DNA of 64,000 nt from assembly GCF_017356035.1 (NCBI RefSeq), contig NZ_JAFIQX010000001.1:186001-250000 (forward strand). Reading direction: 5' to 3'. Below, piece by piece: positions 36,353 through 44,216 of the stretch (position 1 is its first letter; each line of letters opens with the position of its first letter). The stretch comes from Longitalea luteola. GTDB lineage: Bacteria > Bacteroidota > Bacteroidia > Chitinophagales > Chitinophagaceae. The notes under the pieces were generated by a model. It did no database searches. It was not told the origin of the DNA and saw only the letters and a list, made by a program, of their open reading frames with translations. The position numbers and the translations under genes are program-made.

Positions 36353-36746
36353 TTAGAATTGGGTCGCAAATTTAATTGATTTACTGATATATTGGAAAGA
36401 AAATTAAAAAACTGTAGATCAACTCTAAAATAGTTGTTTGAAACCTAAGAAGATTAAGCATGAAAGCTGACTGGCTAATATGATTGAAAATCTGACCATT
36501 CGGGCCGAACCGCATACAGCCCGAACGGCTTCCAATTGCCGAATAAGGAACCGAACGTACAAGTGAGTGACACAACAGGTGGCGATAGTAGCAAAAAGCT
36601 GGTCCCCAAAAAACAGGATCAGAAAGCCGGAAACCGGCATCGATTCTGTACGACAACCGCTAAACGCCGAACGCCCAACCTGCCTGCCGCAGGCAGGCGC
36701 ATGGGGCAAAAAGAAAATCCGTTCGGTAACCAGTTGGAACCGGTAA
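36353..36746. other. Spacer with AACGC units and a CCTGCC palindrome
   Basis: No credible gene is seen. Bases 36661-36697 carry AACGCCGAACGCC followed by the inverted repeat CCTGCCTGC-C-GCAGGCAGG (36679-36697), the same combination as at 2906-3103 and 27740-27917. Confidence 0.65.
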
Positions 36747-37895
36747 CTATTTCAGTACGATCCTGAAGGTGGTTCCCTTACCCGGTTCGGAGCTTTTTAC
36801 AAATAGCTGTCCCTTATGGTATTGTTCAATAATGCGCTTTGACAGGCTCAGTCCCAGCCCCCAGCCGCGTTTTTTGGTAGTAAACCCCGGTTTGAAAACC
36901 TTGTTGACATTCTGTTTGGCAATGCCTTTGCCGGTATCGGTAACATCTATATAGGTTTGTTTGTCCTGTTGCCAGATAGTAAGCGTGATTGTGCCCTTCC
37001 CTTCCATGGCATCGAGGGCGTTTTTGAGCAGATTTTCAATTACCCAGTCGAACAGGGGCGGGGAGATCATGGAATAGATCTCATTGATACCGCGGGTGTT
37101 CAGCACAAACTGCACTTTGCCGGTTGCCCGTTTGCGAATGTATTCGACCATACTTGCCACCTGCGCAACAATGTTATGCTTTTCGAGGTGCGGCGTGCTG
37201 CCGATCTTTCCAAAGCGGTCGGATACCAGCTTTAACCGGTTCACGTCTTTTTCCATTTCATGCACGATCTTTTCTGCGGGATAAGTTTCCTTCAGCATTT
37301 CTACCCAACCCTGCAGCGAAGTTAATGGCGTTCCCAGCTGGTGGGCCGTTTCTTTGGCCATGCCGGCCCAAACCTGGTTCTGCGAAGAGCGGAAGCTGGT
37401 GGTCAGCGCCAGGATGGTTATTAAAATGAACATGCTCACAATGAATAACTGTACCAGCGGATAATAACGCACCTGGTTTAACAAAGAACTATGACCATAA
37501 TAATACAGGTTTTTTTCTGCGGGGTTCAGCGGATCAACCCATTCAATGGTGGGGTTCTGCGACCGGAACTCATTTAATTGCTTTCGTACATAATTGCTGT
37601 CATTCGCCACGCTGACAGAGTCGAGGTTCACATGATCGAGGATATGGCCTTTTTCGTCAGTAACAATGATGGGTACTGTATTATTTTCGGCAATGATGAC
37701 GCTCACCAGTTTATCGCTCAAACCAGTAGTGTCGTACAACAACAATTTGGTGGCTTCTACCCATTCTTCTACTTTTTGACGTTCTTCACGGGCAATTTTG
37801 CGGGCCAGATATTGGGAGTAAAAGATAGTACCGCTTACAATTGCTATGGCAATGAGGGCTAATCCGGTTCTCCAGTTAAAAAGCGGTTGAATCAT
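36747..37895 (-). CDS. Membrane sensor histidine kinase
   Basis: The 382-residue protein has two transmembrane helices (about 11-29 and 146-166) enclosing an extracytoplasmic sensor of about 115 residues, then the kinase core: H-box with H185 in AKETAHQLGTPLTSLQGW, N-box NLLKNALDAMEG, G1 DTGKGI and G2 RGWGLGLSLS. The TAHQLGTPL form of the H-box is common in Bacteroidota kinases. No response regulator is adjacent; the single-domain receiver at 24864 is 11 kb away and not obviously linked. Confidence 0.88.
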   Translation of the reverse strand: MIQPLFNWRTGLALIAIAIVSGTIFYSQYLARKIAREERQKVEEWVEATKLLLYDTTGLSDKLVSVIIAENNTVPIIVTDEKGHILDHVNLDSVSVANDSNYVRKQLNEFRSQNPTIEWVDPLNPAEKNLYYYGHSSLLNQVRYYPLVQLFIVSMFILITILALTTSFRSSQNQVWAGMAKETAHQLGTPLTSLQGWVEMLKETYPAEKIVHEMEKDVNRLKLVSDRFGKIGSTPHLEKHNIVAQVASMVEYIRKRATGKVQFVLNTRGINEIYSMISPPLFDWVIENLLKNALDAMEGKGTITLTIWQQDKQTYIDVTDTGKGIAKQNVNKVFKPGFTTKKRGWGLGLSLSKRIIEQYHKGQLFVKSSEPGKGTTFRIVLK

Positions 37896-37959
37896 GTAAC
37901 TAATTTATAAAAACCGTTCCTTTGCATCCTTTATTTGGTTGAATTATTTTTACACCAGC

Positions 37960-38988
37960 ATGACAACACCTCTCGTGTCCATAGTGATCCTGAACTGGAA
38001 CGGACGTAACTTTCTGCAACAGTTCCTGCCGTCGGTGCTGGCGACTACCTATATTAATAAGGAAGTGGTGGTGGTAGACAATGCATCTACTGATGATTCC
38101 ATTTCCTATTTACGACAACACTGGCCTACGGTGCGCATTGTTCAAAACAAAGCCAATTATGGTTTTGCGCAAGGGTATAATGAAGGGTTGAAGCAGGTGC
38201 AGGCAGATTATTATGTGCTGTTGAATTCTGATGTAGAGGTGACGCCAAACTGGCTCGATGCGATGGTGGCCTTGCTTGAAAATGACAGAACCATTGGCGC
38301 CTGCCAGCCGAAGCTGCTGCAATACGCTGACAAAAGTTTGTTTGAATATGCCGGCGCTGCCGGTGGCTGGCTCGATCACCTGGGCTATCCGTTTGCCCGC
38401 GGACGGATCTTTGATGTGTGTGAAAAAGATGAGGGACAATACGATACGGCGGAACCCATTTTCTGGGCCAGCGGAGCAGCCATGTTCGTGCGCGCTAATT
38501 TATATCATGCCCTGGGCGGACTGGACGAATACTTTTTTGCCCATCAGGAAGAAATTGACTTCTGCTGGCGGTTGCAACTGGCTGGTTACCGGGTATTTGC
38601 CTGTCCGCAGTCGGTGGTGTACCATGTTGGTGGAGGCACTTTGCCAAAGGGTAATGCGCGCAAGGTGTTCTTGAATTTCAGGAACAATCTGGTGATGATG
38701 GCCAAGAATCTGCACCGGTGGGAGGCAATATGGAAGATAAGTTATCGTTTTTGGCTGGATTATATTTCTGCTTTTAAATCATTGCTTTCGGGACAGAAGA
38801 CCTATTACCGGTCGGTGATGAGAGCGCATGGCGCATTTTTGAAGTGGTTGTTTGTAACGCGGCGGAAAGGATTATTTCCGCCAAAGAAGAAAGGAGAGCT
38901 GTGTGGTTACCTGCATAAAAGTGTTGTATGGAGTTATTTTATACGAGGCAAAAAGACTTTTACAGAAATTGTTGATAATAAAAGGTGA
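37960..38988 (+). CDS. Glycosyltransferase family 2 (rhamnosyltransferase-like)
   Basis: I prefer the ATG at 37960 over the upstream TTG at 37939; this gives 342 residues starting just before VSIVILNWNG. The GT-A fold motifs are visible: VVVDNASTDDS (nucleotide-sugar binding), LLNSDVEV (DxD-like metal site), and HQEEIDFCWRLQLAGYRV (catalytic-base region). The best match is the WbbL-type group that adds sugars to cell-surface glycans. It is divergent from the histidine kinase and followed by a tiny membrane protein gene. Confidence 0.85.
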   Translation: MTTPLVSIVILNWNGRNFLQQFLPSVLATTYINKEVVVVDNASTDDSISYLRQHWPTVRIVQNKANYGFAQGYNEGLKQVQADYYVLLNSDVEVTPNWLDAMVALLENDRTIGACQPKLLQYADKSLFEYAGAAGGWLDHLGYPFARGRIFDVCEKDEGQYDTAEPIFWASGAAMFVRANLYHALGGLDEYFFAHQEEIDFCWRLQLAGYRVFACPQSVVYHVGGGTLPKGNARKVFLNFRNNLVMMAKNLHRWEAIWKISYRFWLDYISAFKSLLSGQKTYYRSVMRAHGAFLKWLFVTRRKGLFPPKKKGELCGYLHKSVVWSYFIRGKKTFTEIVDNKR

Positions 38989-39033
38989 ATTTTTAGATTG
39001 AACTATTATTTTTGCACTGCAATCAAATGAGTT

Positions 39034-39237
39034 ATGGAACATCTGGAAAAAGATCCACGCGATAAAGACTTTAAAAGAAGTTGGGTAAATTCATCCGTAT
39101 TCCTGTTTTACCTGCAAGTATTTTGTATTCTGGCTTTTGTACTGGGCGGCTGCTACAGCCTGTACACGCATCGGTATAAAGGTAAGCCCAAGGTGGAAGT
39201 GCCTGCTAATACCAAATACACTCCCGAGTATAAATAA
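39034..39237 (+). CDS. Small single-pass membrane protein, 67 residues
   Basis: One hydrophobic helix (about 22-45, VFLFYLQVFCILAFVLGGCYSLY) lies between a charged N-terminus (MEHLEKDPRDKDFKRSW) and a basic, proline-containing tail. A TATTTTTG element at 39007-39014 lies 20 bases before the ATG. I know no function. It follows the glycosyltransferase gene on the same strand. Confidence 0.6.
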   Translation: MEHLEKDPRDKDFKRSWVNSSVFLFYLQVFCILAFVLGGCYSLYTHRYKGKPKVEVPANTKYTPEYK

Positions 39238-39257
39238 ATGATTTTTAGCGAGAAAAA

Positions 39258-39289
39258 TTTGGTGAGTATTAAATAATTCCTATTTTTGC
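39258..39289 (+). promoter_or_regulatory. Bacteroidota-type promoter of the tRNA cluster
   Basis: TTTG (39258-39261), 19 bases, TATTTTTG (39281-39288) matches the TTTG-N19-TAnnTTTG consensus exactly. It is upstream of the tRNA-Gly array and is the best promoter in this part of the window. Confidence 0.75.
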
Positions 39290-39427
39290 ACTCCCAATAA
39301 CGAAAGCAACGAATCACGAAGAGATAAGTTGCAGCAAAAAGGGAAAATTTTTCAACCGGCGAGGTTGATAAATAAAATAGGAGATCAAAGTTCTTTTAAA
39401 AATAGACCGGATTAACTTCGGTCACAT

Positions 39428-39489
39428 GCGGAAGTAGCTCAGTTGGTAGAGCGCAATCCGCCAGCCGGCGGATTGAGGTCGCGGTTGAC
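39428..39489 (+). pseudogene. Truncated tRNA-Gly copy 1 with altered anticodon arm
   Basis: It is identical to the intact tRNA-Gly from GCGGAAG to GAGCGCAA, then the anticodon arm is replaced by AATCCGCC-AGCC-GGCGGATT, an 8-bp hairpin with a 4-base loop in place of the 7-base anticodon loop. GAGGTCGCGG follows, and the T arm and 3' acceptor strand are missing. It cannot form a normal tRNA. Confidence 0.8.
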
Positions 39490-39544
39490 AAAAAATAAAA
39501 AATAAAGTTCTTTTAAAAATAGACCGGATTAACTTCGGTCACAT

Positions 39545-39606
39545 GCGGAAGTAGCTCAGTTGGTAGAGCGCAATCCGCCAGCCGACGGATTGAGGTCGTG
39601 GCTGAT
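39545..39606 (+). pseudogene. Truncated tRNA-Gly copy 2 with altered anticodon arm
   Basis: Same structure as copy 1, with GACGGATT in place of GGCGGATT (one stem pair lost) and GTGGCTGA in place of GCGGTTGA after the arm. The T arm and the 3' acceptor strand are again missing. Confidence 0.8.
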
Positions 39607-39661
39607 AAAAAATAAAAAATAAAGTTCTTTTAAAAATAGACCAGATTAACTTCGGTCACAT

Positions 39662-39734
39662 GCGGAAGTAGCTCAGTTGGTAGAGCGCAACCTTGCCAAG
39701 GTTGAGGTCGCGGGTTCGAGCCTCGTCTTCCGCT
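39662..39734 (+). tRNA. tRNA-Gly (anticodon GCC)
   Basis: The 73-base gene has acceptor GCGGAAG/CTTCCGC, D arm GCTCAGTTGGTAGAGC, anticodon stem AACCT/AGGTT with loop TGCCA within TTGCCAA (anticodon GCC), T arm GCGGGTTCGAGCCTCGT and discriminator T. CCA is not encoded. Confidence 0.93.
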
Positions 39735-39829
39735 CTAAATTCCATCCACAAGGTGGAATTTTTTGTTTCACAAAGATCCTAAGGTGTTGTGCCGGGATCA
39801 GGTATTTGGTGTAGATTCAAGATACGGTT

Positions 39830-39916
39830 TACCCGGGTGGTGGAACTGGTAGACACGCAGGACTTAAAATCCTGTGGCCAGCAATGGCTGTACGGGTTCA
39901 ACTCCCGTCCCGGGTA
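39830..39916 (+). tRNA. tRNA-Leu (anticodon UAA)
   Basis: The 87-base gene has acceptor ACCCGGG/CCCGGGT, discriminator A, D arm with GGTAGACAC, anticodon stem CAGGA/TCCTG with loop CTTAAAA (anticodon TAA), a long variable arm (TGGCCAGCAATGGCTGT) and T loop TTCAACT. It lies 95 bases after tRNA-Gly, probably in the same transcript. Confidence 0.93.
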
Positions 39917-39947
39917 CGAAGGGGAGTTTCTCCCAGATTTTTGACAG

Positions 39948-39978
39948 GGGCTACTATAACAGGTAGCCCTTTTCTTTT
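39948..39978 (+). terminator. Terminator after the tRNA-Gly/tRNA-Leu cluster
   Basis: GGGCTAC (39948-39954) pairs with GTAGCCC (39963-39969) and is followed by TTTTCTTTTATT. Confidence 0.85.
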
Positions 39979-40441
39979 ATTGCAGTCTGTTATGCCCGAA
40001 AGACCGGTGCAGGTACAGTGTTCAATAGACGTCGTTCATAGCTAAGAGAGCTCTGGAACATCCACTCTCTGAACTGGCCGTGTTTCAGAAGGTTCAACTT
40101 ATTCAATTCTCCGCGTAAGTAAAAGGTCTGATAGCTTTCACTATCTACACATCAGCAACATTCAACTCAGTTTTTATCGCCTAAAATACGCAGGCATTGC
40201 CTGGTTACATTGGCCGAAGCGGACCGTTGATATCAATAGTAAGACTAGGTGTATAATCTTTTCATGTTCTTGATTATTCGATTTCTTGAAAATGGTCAAG
40301 AAGTTAACCTGCTTATCATGAATGCCATTGAACAATATGCAATTCAATTATCTTACCGATCTCATGACCATATAGGTCTCAATCGATTCTCAGGTTTACA
40401 ATTGCCTTTTCCGTTAATCGAACGATAGCAAAGAATCGATT

Positions 40442-40469
40442 AACCCGGTGGCGACGGCTGCCGGGTTTT
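40442..40469 (+). terminator. Intrinsic terminator 1 before the SIR2-HerA operon
   Basis: AACCCGGTGGC and GCTGCCGGGTT form an 11-bp stem (two G-T pairs) around a GACG loop, with TTTT next. No gene precedes it on the plus strand after the tRNA terminator. Confidence 0.72.
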
Positions 40470-40650
40470 AAAGAAACTGTACATACAATTTGTACAGAGG
40501 TTAGAGACCTCGCTACCTCATATTGAAACAGCGAGCATTGCTATATGATCATGAGAATAAGAATCAGTCTTATTGGAAAAAGGTTAAGAGTACTCCTCAG
40601 GATTTACTATTAATCGCATTGACCCGGGGACGCCCGGGCTTTTTATTTCG
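40470..40650 (+). ncRNA. Candidate structured non-coding RNA between two terminators
   Basis: This stretch starts after one intrinsic terminator and ends in another, has no coding frame, and holds three further stem-loops. It could be a short RNA transcribed ahead of the defence-like operon. I do not recognise an RNA family and found no clear promoter, so this is a structural inference only. Confidence 0.3.
40623..40648 (+). terminator. Intrinsic terminator 2 before the SIR2-HerA operon
   Basis: CCCGGG, a GACG loop, CCCGGG, then CTTTTTATTT. It has the same tetraloop as the terminator at 40442. Confidence 0.78.
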
Positions 40651-40778
40651 GGTTTACTGTCTGTAAACTGTCCGCCATCCTGGTCTTTTTTTCAAAATAT
40701 ATAACAAAAAAACCTATTGGATTATTAGTTCATTTGGCCACCTTGTTTGTTATAATTTATAGCAACCTGCTATTCAAC

Positions 40779-42026
40779 ATGGTTCGAACCCACGATATAT
40801 ACAAACAAGTTGGTTTTATCCAACAGGTACTTGCCCAAAACAAAAAAGCCATAGGCGTTTTTATTGCCGCCGGCTGTCCGCTCTCCATAAGAGTAAACGA
40901 AAGAGAAGAAAAAGGAAAAAAGATTTCCGACCCCTTGATTCCCGATGTTGCGGGCCTGACCGATATAATTATACATCAACTAGCCGGATCAAACGACAAT
41001 CCCAGCAATTGCGATAAACTGGTAAAGCAAATGGTTGAAGATGGATTCGCCAGTCCAAACGTAGAAGATATGCTTAGCCGGATCCGTTCCCTGAAACAAG
41101 TTGCAGGAAAAGGAACGGTGAGGGGTTTCGTAGCGCAGGATCTTGTAGAACTTGATAACGCCATTTGCCAGATCATTTCAGAAAAAGTTGACAAGGAATT
41201 GCCCGACCTTGATACTCCCTATCACGACGTTGCCATTTGGGCCAGATCAATTGAACGGGAAAAGCCGGTTCACATTTTTACAACCAATTACGATCTGTTA
41301 ATTGAACAGGCTTTTGAAGAAGAAGGTTGTCCATACTTCGACGGTTTTATAGGTTCCAGAAAAGCTTTTTTTGATTTAGGGGCAGTTGAAAATCAACAAT
41401 TACTTGATGCAAGATGGACAAGGTTATGGAAAATACATGGTTCAATAAATTGGAAATTGAATAAGGAGAACAACGTGATCAGAAGCGATAAAAGAGACGA
41501 TAAAAAAGGTTACCTCATCTATCCTTCCCACCTGAAATACGATCAAAGCAGAAAGATGCCTTATTTAGCCATGTTAGACAGGCTAAAGGAATTTTTGTTA
41601 ACACCTTCCTGTGCCTTGTTTGTAACGGGTTTTTCATTTAATGATTTTCATATCAATGATGTAATGCTGCAGAGCCTGAAAGCAAATCCAACCGCCATGG
41701 TATTTGCTTTTTTATTTGGTGAGCTCGATGATCCGAAATATGAAAAAGCCAGGCACTGTGCGAAGTCTGTTCCCAATTTAAGCCTGATGGCTTTTGATAA
41801 AGCTATCATTGCACGGAATGAAGGTGTTTGGAGCATAAAGTATGAAGAGTTGATCAACGATATACCCGGGAACGCAGCTGTTCTTTTTAAACAGAAGACA
41901 GATAGCAATGGAATGGAGGAAGACGTAAAAATAGTTCACTTACGATTAGGGGATTTTGCCAGGTTTGGCGCCTTGCTGCGGGAATTAAGTGTCACAAATA
42001 CAGAAGAAAATGAAAAACCTGTTTAA
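40779..42026 (+). CDS. SIR2-domain protein, probable NADase of a SIR2-HerA defence system
   Basis: I start it at the ATG at 40779 (415 residues); a frame from a TTG at 40734 adds an unconvincing hydrophobic leader. The SIR2 fold is visible: VFIAAGCPLSIR (degenerate NAD-binding GAGxS loop near residue 25), FTTNYDLLIEQAFEE (conserved TxNYD motif near 168), KIHGSINW (catalytic histidine, near 222) and FVTGFSFNDFHIND (GxSxxD near 288). Stand-alone SIR2 proteins of this type degrade NAD+ on phage infection when paired with HerA. The HerA gene overlaps its 3' end, and base composition here is more AT-rich than that of the metabolic genes. Confidence 0.85.
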   Translation: MVRTHDIYKQVGFIQQVLAQNKKAIGVFIAAGCPLSIRVNEREEKGKKISDPLIPDVAGLTDIIIHQLAGSNDNPSNCDKLVKQMVEDGFASPNVEDMLSRIRSLKQVAGKGTVRGFVAQDLVELDNAICQIISEKVDKELPDLDTPYHDVAIWARSIEREKPVHIFTTNYDLLIEQAFEEEGCPYFDGFIGSRKAFFDLGAVENQQLLDARWTRLWKIHGSINWKLNKENNVIRSDKRDDKKGYLIYPSHLKYDQSRKMPYLAMLDRLKEFLLTPSCALFVTGFSFNDFHINDVMLQSLKANPTAMVFAFLFGELDDPKYEKARHCAKSVPNLSLMAFDKAIIARNEGVWSIKYEELINDIPGNAAVLFKQKTDSNGMEEDVKIVHLRLGDFARFGALLRELSVTNTEENEKPV

Positions 42027-43920
42027 CAGACCCACGCTTTTAGGCACTGTTCAGGATGTTAAGGGCACATCCGTTAGTGTTACGCTGAACAATAACCAGT
42101 TAACCGGACTCACTTTTGTCGAGGGTGAAGGGTACAGGGTAGGACAGGTAGGAAGTTTTGTTAAGATACCTATCGGCTATCTAGATCTGTTCGGGATCAT
42201 CAGTCAGGTAGGAGCAAGTGCGGTACCAGAGAACATTGCTGATAAAGAACCGTATGGCTACCGGTGGCTTACCATTCAATTGATAGGCGAGAGTTATAAA
42301 AAAGGTAGTTTTCAAAGAGGGATCTCCCAGTATCCAACCATTGATGATGAAGTTCATTTAGTTTCAGAAGAAGATTTGGCTGGCATCTACGGTGAACAAC
42401 AAAAACAGCACCATTTGGTCAGAATAGGACATATTGCAGGTGCTGAGTCTATAGACGCGCTTGTTGATATCAATAAACTGGTAACCCGGCATTCAGCGAT
42501 CGTAGGATCAACTGGCTCAGGAAAATCAACTACGGTGGCTGGTTTACTATCCTCATTGTCTGATGAAACGCGCTTTCCCTCTTCAAGGATGTTAATATTA
42601 GACGTACACGGGGAATATGGAAATGCATTGAAGGATAAGGCAAACATATTTAAAATAAATCCAGACCCACGTAACAAAAGCGAGCGGCATCTTCATATTC
42701 CATTTTGGGCAATGAGCTTTGATGAATTATTATCAATAACATTTGGTGATATTGATGAAACGAATAAAGGTTTTATTCTTGAAAAAATAACGGAACTGAA
42801 GCGGAAAACATTTCGCAAAAATCAATTCAGCGGAATTTCAGAACAAAATCTAACTGTAGATACTCCTATTCCTTTTAGTATTCGCAGGTTATGGCTGTAC
42901 TTACATCGGCTTATACATGCTACGCATCCGGTGCCTGGAACAGGCCAAAAGTTTTGCAACATTACAGACGATTTCAATGTAGCGAATACCACCGAGGCTT
43001 TTTTAATAAATGAAGCTACTAACCTTCCATTCCAGACAGGAGATGCAGAAAACATTATTCCACCGGTTTACCAGGTGCAAAAAGATAAACAGATCTATCT
43101 CAGCGCTATCAATTTAAACATAAGAAGACCATTAGAGGGCCTGGCGGCCAAATTAAAAGATCCCCGATATGATTTCCTTTTTAAACCCGGCAGCTGGACG
43201 CCTGACCTTGATGGAAATACGCGTGAAGATCTCTCAACGCTTATGAGATCATGGATAGGTTCAGAAAAGCGTATAACCATTCTTGATCTGTCAGGCATAC
43301 CCCTGCCAATAATGAATGATATTATTGGCATTTTGTTAAGGATCCTTTATGATGCGTTGTTTTGGGCCAGGAAATTATCACAGGGAGGTAAGGAACGGCC
43401 ATTGTTAGTAGTGATGGAAGAAGCGCACAGTTATTTGAACAATAACGCTGAAGGCCGGGCATCTTCGATTGTGCAAAGGATAGTAAAAGAAGGACGTAAG
43501 TATGGCATTGGCGCAATGATCGTCAGCCAGAGGCCGGCTGAGATAAATTCCACGATTCTTTCGCAATGTGGAACATTTTTCGCGCTAAGGTTATGCAACC
43601 ACAGCGATCGGTCACACATAACCGGTGTCATCTCGGATAATTTGGAAAGTTTAACCAGCATGCTGCCGGTATTAAGAACAGGGGAGGCGCTTATTCTTGG
43701 AGAAGCCGTTAAACTGCCGATGCGAACAATCATTGAACCACCTCCTAAAAATAAACGGCCCGATAGCCAGGACCCAATAGTTTGCGACGAAGTTACAGGA
43801 GAGTTATCAATGCATCCCGGCGGATGGAATATTGGCATGGAGCCCAACCCCAACTATGATGAGCTTATGCTGGTATGGAGGCAACAAAATCCTACCTTAC
43901 CCCACATCCAAAAGAAGTAG
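42010..43920 (+). CDS. HerA-type (DUF87) hexameric ATPase of the SIR2-HerA system
   Basis: The start is either the ATG at 42010 (636 residues) or a GTG at 41989; both overlap the SIR2 gene, so translation is coupled. Domains: N-terminal HAS-barrel (about 10-110; LGTVQDVKGTSVSV), then a FtsK/HerA RecA-like core with Walker A GSTGSGKST (near 166-174), LILDVHGEYG, Walker B LLVVMEEAHSYL (near 467) and a late sensor region ISQRPAEINSTILSQCGT, in the order expected for HerA. Such ATPases form hexamers that scaffold the SIR2 subunits and may move along DNA ends. Together the pair matches known SIR2-HerA anti-phage modules. Confidence 0.88.
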   Translation: MKNLFNRPTLLGTVQDVKGTSVSVTLNNNQLTGLTFVEGEGYRVGQVGSFVKIPIGYLDLFGIISQVGASAVPENIADKEPYGYRWLTIQLIGESYKKGSFQRGISQYPTIDDEVHLVSEEDLAGIYGEQQKQHHLVRIGHIAGAESIDALVDINKLVTRHSAIVGSTGSGKSTTVAGLLSSLSDETRFPSSRMLILDVHGEYGNALKDKANIFKINPDPRNKSERHLHIPFWAMSFDELLSITFGDIDETNKGFILEKITELKRKTFRKNQFSGISEQNLTVDTPIPFSIRRLWLYLHRLIHATHPVPGTGQKFCNITDDFNVANTTEAFLINEATNLPFQTGDAENIIPPVYQVQKDKQIYLSAINLNIRRPLEGLAAKLKDPRYDFLFKPGSWTPDLDGNTREDLSTLMRSWIGSEKRITILDLSGIPLPIMNDIIGILLRILYDALFWARKLSQGGKERPLLVVMEEAHSYLNNNAEGRASSIVQRIVKEGRKYGIGAMIVSQRPAEINSTILSQCGTFFALRLCNHSDRSHITGVISDNLESLTSMLPVLRTGEALILGEAVKLPMRTIIEPPPKNKRPDSQDPIVCDEVTGELSMHPGGWNIGMEPNPNYDELMLVWRQQNPTLPHIQKK

Positions 43921-43925
43921 GTAGT

Positions 43926-44138
43926 ATGGAATATTTTGCAAATTTCACCTCAGCAACCGTTGCGAAAATTGGCTATGAGCGTTCAAACGCTTCGCTTGAA
44001 GTTGAATTTCATAATGGCACTGTGTATCAGTATTTCGATGTTCCTGAACAGATCTGGGAAGCCTTTAAAGCTTCTTCATCGAAAGGTCAGTTTTTAAACG
44101 ACATTATTAAGGGGCAGTTCAGGTATTCCCGGGTGTAA
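43926..44138 (+). CDS. KTSC-domain small protein, third gene of the SIR2-HerA operon
   Basis: From the ATG at 43926 it has 70 residues; an in-frame ATG at 43875 would add 17 residues read from inside the HerA gene. The sequence is a lone KTSC domain (SATVAKIGYERSNASLEVEFHNGTVYQYFDVPEQIWEAFKASSSKGQFLN as consecutive strands and helix, ending in YSRV). KTSC domains resemble the C-terminal part of some lysyl-tRNA synthetases and also occur as free small proteins of unknown role, some in mobile or phage DNA. It follows HerA by 5 bases and a terminator closes the operon, so it is likely part of the system. Confidence 0.8.
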   Translation: MEYFANFTSATVAKIGYERSNASLEVEFHNGTVYQYFDVPEQIWEAFKASSSKGQFLNDIIKGQFRYSRV

Positions 44139-44162
44139 CAGGACCCGTGCCTTACAAAAATG

Positions 44163-44200
44163 AAAGCCGCTCCAGGAGCGGAGCGGCCTTCGGCTTTTTT
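44163..44200. terminator. Terminator after the KTSC gene
   Basis: AAAGCCG at 44163 pairs with CGGCTTT at 44191, with an inner CCGCT/AGCGG hairpin, followed by TTTTTTATGG. It separates the defence-like operon from the converging PepSY-like gene. Confidence 0.75.
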
Positions 44201-44216
44201 ATGGCTTCTTATTTCT

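Larger units (their letters stand above)
39380..39734 (+). repeat. Three tandem 117-base units each carrying a tRNA-Gly 5' part
   Basis: An AAAGTTCTTTTAAAAATAGA leader, a 'CGGATTAACTTCGGTCACAT' stretch and the first half of a tRNA-Gly recur at 39428, 39545 and 39662, exactly 117 bases apart. Only the last unit is a complete tRNA. The first two continue into an AT-rich joint (gacaaaaaataaaaaataaag) instead of a T arm. Confidence 0.88.
39979..40778. other. 800-base gene-free stretch packed with inverted repeats
   Basis: No coding frame is visible. From 40381 to 40668 there is a run of short dyads: AATCGATTCT/AGAATCGATT (40381, 40432), the terminator at 40442, CTGTACA/TGTACAG (40477-40497), CTCGCT/AGCGAG (40509-40535), AATAAGA/TCTTATT (40556-40574), the terminator at 40623 and GTTTAC/GTAAAC (40652-40668). 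Bases 39979-40380 show nothing recognisable. Confidence 0.6.

Noticed and set aside
36381-36709. Two minus-strand open frames of about 90 residues between tRNA-Leu and the kinase
   Set aside because: Composition is not protein-like, they run through the AACGC/CCTGCC repeat, and there is no sensible start context.
39428-39734. CRISPR array considered for the regular 117-base repeats
   Set aside because: The repeats are tRNA halves with leaders, too long and too similar throughout; there are no variable spacers or cas genes.
40470-40650. Retron-type msr-msd RNA
   Set aside because: There is no reverse transcriptase gene nearby and no long self-complementary msd stem; the hairpins are short.
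39979-44200. Prophage or integrative element around the SIR2-HerA operon
   Set aside because: No integrase, structural phage genes or repeated tRNA 3' end (attachment site) was found; only the position next to tRNA genes suggests acquisition.
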